A stretch of DNA of 64,000 nt, from the NCBI GenBank assembly GCA_019022495.1, contig JAFEKR010000047.1:1-64000 (forward strand), read 5' to 3'. The position numbers and the translations under genes are program-made. This DNA is from Epichloe hybrida. Taxonomy: Eukaryota; Ascomycota; Sordariomycetes; Hypocreales; Clavicipitaceae. Below, piece after piece: positions 55,900 through 64,000 of the stretch. Position 1 is the stretch's first letter. The number at the start of each line of letters is the position of its first letter. The notes beneath the pieces were generated by a model. That model worked only from the letters and a program-made list of their open reading frames with translations, searched no databases and was not told where the DNA came from.

Positions 55900-58800
55900 G
55901 GTTTTAGAATAACCTAGTAATGTTTAGATTAAATAGTTAAAGGGGTATAAGAATATTTAATATAAGAAAAAGTTAATGTTTTTAAGGAAATTCTTTATAA
56001 CTAAGAAGTAACGCTAGCCTAGGACTTATTAGAATATAGGAAAGTTAACTTACTAGTCACGCTACTATAAGTTATAAAGGTTATTAAATATAAAGCATAG
56101 TAAGCAAGCTTAATCCTAATACCTCTTAGGTTATAAGGGAGATTAGTTAATCTCTTAAAGAAAAAGCTAAAGTATAGACATTTAGAGGAGAGTTATAGCT
56201 CTTATAGGAATCCTTATTTTCTTATTATAAAGAAGGATAAAGGGATTTACCTAATTCTATTTGCCATAAAGTATAATAAGGTAATAATATAAGATACGCT
56301 AATTCCTTAAGGCATAGAAGCATATAGCGAGAGCTTTGTAATGTATAAGATCTTATTAATAGTTAACTTATTATCTAGATATAATTAGGTAGTATTAGCA
56401 AAGAAAAGTAAGGATATAATAACGATTTCTACTGTAATTAGACTTTTACAACTCTATTGCTTACTATAAGGAGCTACTAACTTAGTAGCTTAGTTTATTA
56501 GGATTATTAGACAAATCCTATTTAATTTAATCCCTTATATTTACACACCTTTCCTAGATAATATTATAGTAAAGGGACTAATAATAACATATAATAAAGA
56601 GGAGATTATACTAGGAGTACGCAAATACATAATAGAGCATTTAATTAATATTAATAAAGTTTTAGTTAATATTAAGCTCTCTAGTTACATAGCCTTAGTG
56701 TCTAAGTTAAAGTTCTACTAGAAATTAGTAAAAATCGTGGGATTTATATATAAGATAAATAGGCAAAAGCTAACTAGAGTAAAGATTATAAAGATTTTAG
56801 ACTAGAAGGTTTATTAAGATTAATTAGAAGTATAATCCTTTATTAGGTTAATAGGAGTTTACTATATCTAGGTAAAACACTACATATAAAAGGCAAAACT
56901 ACTAGTGATTTTACTAAGGAAGATAAAGGATTAGGAATAGGGACTAGAGTAATAAGAAGCTATAGATATCCTAAAGAAAGTAATAATAATAGCCCTAATC
57001 CTTATTTTACTTAATCTTAGACTAGGCTTTAGAGAAATTATACTAATAGTTAATGTAAGCTTACTTAGATAAGGGGCTACATTATTATAAATTATTAATA
57101 GTAAATAGTATTTAGTTTAATATAAAAGTAGTACTTAGACTATTACTAAGGCTAAGTATAATATAACTAAGCGAGAATATTAAGCGGTTATTTATATATT
57201 AAGAAGACTATAAATTCACCTTTATAAAGTCCTATTTATATTAGAAATAGACTTATAAGTTCTTATATATTAGCTTAATAGCGTAGTTAATAACATGCCT
57301 AGAGCTCTTATTATATAATGGATTAGTTATATCCTGCTTTTTAATTTCTTTATATAACACATTCTAGGCAAAAAGAACCATATTACAAATGCCTTATCTA
57401 GGAAAGGCCCTAGGGCTTTAGATTAATTAGATTAAGAAGTTAAAGGGGATATTAAAGATTTTATTAACTTATATCTTAATAGCGTTAAGATAGAGAAGGA
57501 TAGTAAGAGGAATTACTTTAAAGAGATATAATAAGTTATTAAATTCTTAATAACCCTTTAAAGACTAATTAATCTTAGCATAAAGGACTATAGAAAACTC
57601 TATAATAAAGCAAAGAAGTTTTACCTAGAAAAGGGTTATCTTTAGAAAAGGCTAATAGGAATTATAAAGGGACTAGCGCTAGTTATTAACATGCCTAAAT
57701 AATAATAAGTAATTATTAAAGCTATCTATAAGGAACTTAGCTATAAAGGAGTTAAAGTGGTTTTTTAAGTAATAAAGTAGTAATACTAGTGAAAAGGGCT
57801 CTAGAATATAGCTTAAGAGATATTAGCATACTGCGAGATATATTAGAAATTCGCGCCTTAGTAACTATAAGAACTTTTAGTGCTAGACACGCTAGGGAAC
57901 CTAATAAGTAAGATCCATATTAATACTTAGTATTTTCTAATTAATTATAAATATAAGTATCTCTTAGAAGCTAGGTGTAACCTAACTAGATAGGTAGAGG
58001 CTACGCTAGTTAGGAATGTAATAATACTAGTAATTAGGAAGTTCCTTTTCTCCTTAATTAGTAAATTTAGGCTTTTTTGCTTTGTGGTTTATAATAAAGG
58101 CCTAGAAATGCAAGGAAACCTTAAAGAAGCACTAGTAAATATTAGTATTATAGGGATTTAGATATCTAGGTATAACCTAAAAGCAAACTCACTTGTTAAA
58201 GCTAGACATTAGTCCCTTATATTTGCTCTAGTAAAGCTAGGAGGATTAAATAGGCAATAGTTAAAGCATCTTAATAAAGCCCTCCTTATAGACTATACTA
58301 CTATCTAAGAATCACATAGGAAGTTTGCCTTCTATTTAATCTATAGATAGAAGCTAATTTTACTACTAGAAGTAAAATTCCTAACCTAGAGACTAATTAA
58401 TTAGGATATAATTACTTCTAGATAAGACTTATTTAAGGCATAGGTCTAGATACTTAAAAGGAAAGCTAAGGATATTAAGAAAGTAAGGAAAAAGGTATTA
58501 GAGTTTAGGCAGCGCCTTATAAACTAAACTAATAAGAACTAAGCTATATCTCTTAGGAAAAATTAATTAAAACTAGGGGATCTTGTCCTAGTATATAATA
58601 TCTAAAGGAATATTAACATGTCCACTATAAAGAAACTTATAATAAGGTAAAATAGACTATTTTAGATCTATAAACACACGCTAGTCTTTAGAGCCTATTA
58701 CCTACGAATATTAGATAGGATTTGCCTCTTAAAAATAATCTTAGGAGATTATATTAAGAAGTTTGTCCTAGACTTAAAAGGCTAGTAAACGTCTATAGTA
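55900..58800 (+). pseudogene. Gypsy pol remnant: RT, RNase H, integrase
   Basis: Plus-strand translation with many stops still shows, in order: a reverse-transcriptase block with GATNLVA and PFLDNIIVKG (56548-56577, the catalytic Asp pair partly mutated to Asp-Asn); VGFIYKI and FIRLIGVYYI after it; RNase H with AKYNITKREY (57151-57180); GKKNHITNALSRKGP; and an integrase core with YKYLLEARCNLTR near 57951-57990. This order defines Gypsy/Metaviridae. All losses fit C-to-T and G-to-A change. The gag and protease part should lie left of the hAT insertion but could not be read. Confidence 0.8.
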
Positions 58801-61800
58801 AATAGATAGCTATATGCTCCCTAAGGTAGCTAGATAAAGGAAGTAACCCCTAATAAGTATAATAAAGAAGTCTTAGCTATTATGCTATTAGTAGCTTAGC
58901 ATAATATGTTTAATTAAATAGTTAATAATTAGCATATAAGCTAGCAAGAAAGATCTAACTAGGAAGTAATAATCCTTAAGGAAAAAGAAGTTAAACTCTT
59001 ACCTTAGAGGACTCTATACTATAGGATTAAGGTATAGCTACCTTAACTAATAAATAAATAAATAACGTAAGGAGTATATAAAGTACCCTCCTATATACTA
59101 ATAAGTGTATAGATTAAGAAACGTTTTCTTTATATTTCCTAAGTTTTATTTCTAAAATACATAAACATTAATTTAAATACTAAAGATTAAGTAATTAAGG
59201 CATAGCCTAGTAGCTAAATTATCTATTTTCCTTTATTTACTACCCTTTTTCCCTAATAATTAACCATATTTTCTTTCCTTTGTCTTATATTTATAAGCTA
59301 TTTAGAAAAGAGGGAGGCACATTAATTACTAGGTAAGGAGAGTTTTTAAAGTTAATAGAGTTTAGATTAAGTAAAAGGGCTCTTACTACCTCTATAAACC
59401 ATTCCTTACCTAAGAAAGGAGCTAGAGCTCTTTCTTATAATAACTAAGGATAATACCTAGAAGCAAAACGCCACTTATAACTTACTATATAAGACTTATT
59501 CTAGATGTAATTACTATAAGCGCCTTTATAAACCCTAGGAATTAAAACGTAGCTATAAAACAGAAAGTATATATATTTATTATAGAATATAATATGCTAT
59601 ATATATAAGTTTAAATAATTAAAATAGAAGATACTATTTAATTTTCTATATATAAACACTAGTAAGGCCTAATAATGCTTAGGACACTAAGAAAAAGCAT
59701 GTAAAAAATACCTATTAGGATAAGCCACTTCTATAGAAATAAGGACCTAGTAGTAATAACTATTTTTAATAGTAAGGGCTAAAGCACTATTAGCCTTAGT
59801 GTAGCTCCTTATAAACTCCTTTAAGAGGTTTATTTTTCTTATAGCTATAATAAGGTAAGGAGGAGCTCCCTTAGGGATATTATTATTATTATTAGTAATA
59901 TAAAGAGAAATCTCTATATATATTAGAACACTACTATAGCTAATGTTAATCCCACTATGCACCTAGAATGTAAATAGAAACTTATACTATAGTAATAATA
60001 ACTATTAGCAAATGTTAATTATAGAATTAAATAGCTCCTAAACCTATATAATCTTTACTAATAAAAGGAGGGCAAAATTTAGTATAATTAGACTAATTAA
60101 GAGTCTTTATTAATAAAAGTTTATGCTCTAGAATACTTGCCCTTATAATAGCAGTGACATTAGGGAGTCTTTAATAAGCTAAATTAAGGGGTTTCACTAT
60201 AATTAATTAGTTATAAGAAATAAGGGTTTAAGAGAGAGAAAGAGAAGAGAAAAAAAGGGCTAGGAATTAAGTCTATAAAGACACTGCCTAAATAATAGAT
60301 AGTAATAACTAGTAAGTAATAGCTACTAATAACTAATTTATAATACTATAAAGGTATAAATCATAGGAGCCTACTAACCTCTAAGGGGCACTTACAAATA
60401 GCTACTAATAACTGTCTACATAGCTAATAAGGACTATAAGAGTAAGGCTAAGACTATAGGAACTATTTAATCTTACTAATCTTTACATTATTATATTACT
60501 TAGACCTTAAAAGCACTTACCCTTTACTATTTATTTATATCTCTTTTCCTCTCTCTTATTACTTTAACCTAGCTTTATTAAGTAAGCTACTATTCTCTAT
60601 TTCTCCTTCTAAAAATATACTATTAATAATTATACTATTTAATCTAGTTAAGAAATAGCTAATTATAAAGAAAATATAGTTAATAAAAGCGCTTACACTA
60701 ATATAAATAGTAACACTATTATATACTTTACTTATAGCAAATATCTCACGCTATTTTATGTCTATATTTTAATCTATAGAACTAAGGGTTCTTTCTTTAG
60801 AGATAAAGAGGGAAGCACTATAGAGCTTAACCTAGTTAACCTTTATAGTTAGTAGCCTCCGCTATTTTATCTAAGATAAAGCTAGCTATAACCCTTAACT
60901 AGGTTTAAAGTCTATTAAGATAGTAATAACTTTAACTAGGTAACGCTAATTAGAATAAGGTAAGATTAGTTAAGCTAGCAAAACCATTTAATAGATATCT
61001 ATAAATTCCTAAGAAAAGCCTATAAGATACTAAGTAAAGACTAGCTTAACTAGTTTAAACTAACTACTATAGGTAAGATTATTATATATAGCCTTAAAGT
61101 AATAGTAACTATGCTACTATAAATATTTATAATTAAGCTAATAGAAGATTTTAACTTAAATACTCTATAGTAATTAATTAGTTTAAAAGCTAGGAGACTT
61201 TATTCTAATTACTAGCTTATTAATATTAAGTATAGTTTAAAGTATAACCTTATTAACCTCCACTTAGACATAAGCTATTAATGCCTTATTATAGGATTTA
61301 TATTCTTTATAAACCACTAGATATGCTTTCTATTTAATTAAAAGTAAGGGTAGCTTTACTACTTTAATAGTATAAAGAAAGGGTAAGTAATAAGGTTTAC
61401 TAATTTTACTATAAGATAGGGGTAAATTATATAGCTACTAAACTACCTATATAATTTTAAAGTAATTATAGTTCTAGTAATAGAATAAAAAGGGAACTAG
61501 GAGTGTAAATATACCTATCTAAGGTTTCTATTATAAGTGATTTATTACTAAGTTAGACACTAAGCACTTAATTTACTTTCTAAAGACTAAAACACACTAA
61601 ACTAATATAATATTAAATTTAAATAGTTATATATGTTTAGTAAGGATTTAAGTATTAGTTATTACTTTAAGCTTTATTTAAGAGACTAGATAATTACTAA
61701 TAATATCCTAGACCTAAGGTATAGTTATGCTAGAGCTCTTATAAGAACTATAAGAGTCCTATAAGACATAGCTACAAATAAATTAGGAGTTAGAGACTAG

Positions 61801-63049
61801 TTACCTAAGGAGTTATCTTACTAGAAGGACTTTAACCTCTAATATCTAATATATAACATAATAAAGCGCTAGCTACCTTGTTTTATAACCTAAATAATTA
61901 GTGGAGGTTTACCTATTAGTATAGTAATTATAGCCTAGGAGAATAACGTTAGTAATAAGAACTAACTAATTAAATAGTATACTAAAATAGCGTAAAGTAG
62001 TAGACTTTATATCTAGGATTATTAGCAGCCTATTATATATACCTTTACTAAGGATTTTAAAGTCTTTAACATTAGTATCTAAGAGATATTATAAGAATAG
62101 GAAAGGCAAATATAATAGGATATAGATAATAAGTATTAATAGGAAACTAAGGAATAAAGATTAAGTAAAAGAGTAAGTTCCTAGGCATTATAAGAGTTCT
62201 TATTAGGACTATTATCTTTAACTAGATATAAAGAGATACTATAGTCTTTAGCTATAAAACTTAAGGCGCTTTAGTAAGGTAAGCAGGGATAAGCGTATAG
62301 TATTATAGACTAAACTCTTTAATAATAGTAAGTAGTAACTAATAAGTTATTCTAGATAAATATTAAGGATTAGCTAAGGTTATAGTAAATCTATAAAGCT
62401 ATTAGGGAGGACTAGGTATATAACTATAGAACTCTAGTTAAGTAAGCAAAAGAGAACACTATATGCCGCCCTCTTAGAGACATAGGATAAGCTATAATAA
62501 TTAATTTTCTTCCTTTTCTTAAGTTAAAATAAGTAGCTTAAAGGAAAATAATTACGCTACTACTAATGTTATTTATATATACTTTAGTAATACTACCTAG
62601 CTTAGTTTCCTGCGGAATATAGCTAGGGATTATTAAAGCTTACTAGCAAGAGAAAAGGTATACTATAGGATTAATTAATTAACATAAGAATTAGGGAAAG
62701 AGAGTAAGCTAGTATGATTTAAAGTGACTTATACTACGCACTCCCTTACTAATGTTACTTACTACTTGCCTATAAATGCTAAAGACACTAAAGCTCTCTA
62801 AGGAAATAAAAAATCTAGGTCTCTAGCTAGGGAGGTTTCTTTTCTATTTTCTCTCTTTTTTTTTTTTTTCTATCCTTTTGTTTTTTCTTATAAAAGCTTT
62901 AGACCTATATATACTAGATTAAATAATGCCTTCCCTTAAAATATAGCACCTTACTATTAGTTATACTTAAGAACACTTTAGTTATTACCCTTTTTATTAC
63001 TGTTTTCCCTTTCCTAGGGGCTAGGAAGGGAAAATAGTTAGGGAGGTAT
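58801..63049. other. Unexplained RIP DNA between integrase and right LTR
   Basis: About 4.2 kb inside the LTR element, downstream of the usual end of pol. It could be an extra 3' reading frame, a second nested transposon, or a long untranslated region. No motif, terminal repeat or target duplication was identified. A 71-codon minus frame at 59747-59962 is likely chance. Confidence 0.5.
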
Positions 63050-63519
63050 TATATGCTATAATACGCGCGCCTATAAACGCGCGTATTCGCGATAATAAGC
63101 ATAAGGGATATAGGGGATCACAGGGATAAATAACATAATAAGGGATAATAATATTAGTTATCTAGGCAAAGGGACTATTTAATCTATAAAGAGATCACTT
63201 ATAGCTAGATTCTTTTGCGGTTCTTTATACACGCCTAACTTTAGATTTTTAACTTAAATACCTAGCGCTACTATAGCTACTATTGTGTTTACCTTAACAA
63301 GATAAATTAATAAGATTATTTCCCTAACTTAACTAAAAAGTCACTTCTAATCTAATAGACTATTTAATCTAAATTATCTCTATCTATAGAGACTAATTTA
63401 GCTATTATTATAATTACTGCTATTAAGTTAATTAACCCTTCCAACGTGAGCAGACGTCACCGCTACCTACGACCGTGGGCTAGCATCGTGTCTTTTAGGG
63501 TGTTGTTTTCCGCTTGACA
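63050..63519 (+). repeat. Right LTR (470 bp)
   Basis: Partner of 48329-48798. Its last about 90 bp (from CCAACGTGAGCAGACGTCACC) keep C and G that are T and A in the left copy, so the right copy's end was less affected by RIP. Confidence 0.88.
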
Positions 63520-64000
63520 AACTATATAAGTAATAATAGCATATATGCCTATATAGGGCGTAAAGTTAATATTAGTAAGCTATAAGACTATAACTATAGG
63601 GCTAAAGTTATTTAAAAAGGCATTATTCTAAGCCTTATTAAATATAAGATACTACGGGTTTAAGTCCCTTATAATAATTAGCTCTTTATAATATGCTTAT
63701 AGAAAGTGAAATTAGTAATATGTCTCCTCTATTAATCCCCTATTAGGTAGTTACTTATAACGCTAATAGTATATACTTATATACTTATAGCGTTAAACGT
63801 AATTAACTATATTAACTAAATTACTAAACTTAGGATTTAGGATAGGCAAGATTAATAGATTATTGCCTTAACGCTACTAATTCACTAACTTAGGGTAAGT
63901 ATTATAGGTAGTAATATACTACCCCTAGTACTTAGTAAAGACCTTCTGTAGCTCTATGGTTATAAGGCTAGTGTCTAGTGTATCTTTTATCTAAAAGAGG
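63520..64000. other. RIP-degraded AT-rich DNA to the window edge
   Basis: About 480 bp of the same AT-rich character with no recognisable feature. The degraded block continues beyond the window. Confidence 0.6.

Larger units (their letters stand above)
48329..63519 (+). mobile_element. RIP-degraded LTR retrotransposon, Gypsy type, split by a hAT insertion
   Basis: Two near-identical 470-bp LTRs (48329-48798 and 63050-63519) bound about 15.2 kb, of which 3.2 kb is a nested hAT element. Both LTRs begin TGTGTGC (TATATGC after RIP in the right copy) and share ACGCGCG...CGCGCGTATTCGCG and a TTTTCCGCTT(A/G)A(T/C)A end. A purine tract AGGGAGG sits just before the right LTR. Reverse transcriptase, RNase H and integrase motifs read on the plus strand at 55.9-58.8 kb in Gypsy order. 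The flanks GCTAT and ACTAT may be a 5-bp target duplication with one change. About 4 kb between integrase and the right LTR is unexplained. No open frame survives. Confidence 0.85.

Noticed and set aside
59747..59962. 71-codon frame in RIP DNA
   Set aside because: Low-complexity Asn/Ile/Tyr translation expected from AT-rich sequence.

Overview
The window reads as a chromosome end of a filamentous ascomycete. It opens with 13 and two-thirds copies of the CTAACC hexamer, the TTAGGG telomere read from its C-rich strand. The genes have short introns (54-104 bp) with GT-AG borders and CTAAC-like branch sites. Long stretches carry the footprint of repeat-induced point mutation (RIP): very AT-rich DNA full of TA dinucleotides and in-frame stops. 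Gene content (sedolisin, killer-toxin-type chitinase, LysM protein, M43 protease) suggests a Sordariomycete, perhaps Hypocreales. That placement is inference; the species cannot be read from the sequence.

Layout. 0-2.4 kb: telomere and a kinase-like APH gene only 0.5 kb from it. 2.4-7.5 kb: a 3,074-bp RIP-ruined DNA transposon, a small two-exon gene, and a 381-bp internally deleted derivative of the same transposon that escaped RIP. 7.5-16 kb: a sedolisin protease, three tiny cysteine-rich secreted proteins assembled here from short exons (two are clear paralogs with matching exon structure), a membrane-anchored PLC-like phosphodiesterase, a hAT transposase fossil and a DUF6914-like gene. 16-26 kb: a giant subgroup-C chitinase divergent from a five-LysM protein, then an orphan gene. 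27-30.6 kb: a truncated NCS1 permease and an ArAE-type efflux protein. 30.6-39.6 kb: secreted phospholipase A2, a secreted nuclease fused to a jacalin-like lectin, a broken GPI-protein gene, a secreted unknown, and miniature repeats. 39.6-44.3 kb: the only plain housekeeping genes (RRP3 helicase and SSF1 Brix protein, head to head) followed by an M43 metalloprotease. 45.2-64 kb: AT-rich RIP DNA dominated by one LTR retrotransposon of the Gypsy type (470-bp LTRs at both ends) that was split by a non-autonomous hAT element with long inverted repeats and a 10-bp satellite core.

Together, most intact genes between 7.5 and 44.3 kb encode secreted or wall-acting proteins: proteases, chitinase, chitin-binding LysM, phospholipase, nuclease-lectin and cysteine-rich peptides. 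This looks like a subtelomeric secretome island suited to attacking, or competing with, other organisms. The best candidates for undescribed biology are the paired six-cysteine peptides at 11.2 and 14.4 kb, the nuclease-jacalin fusion, and the transposon pair showing size-dependent escape from RIP.
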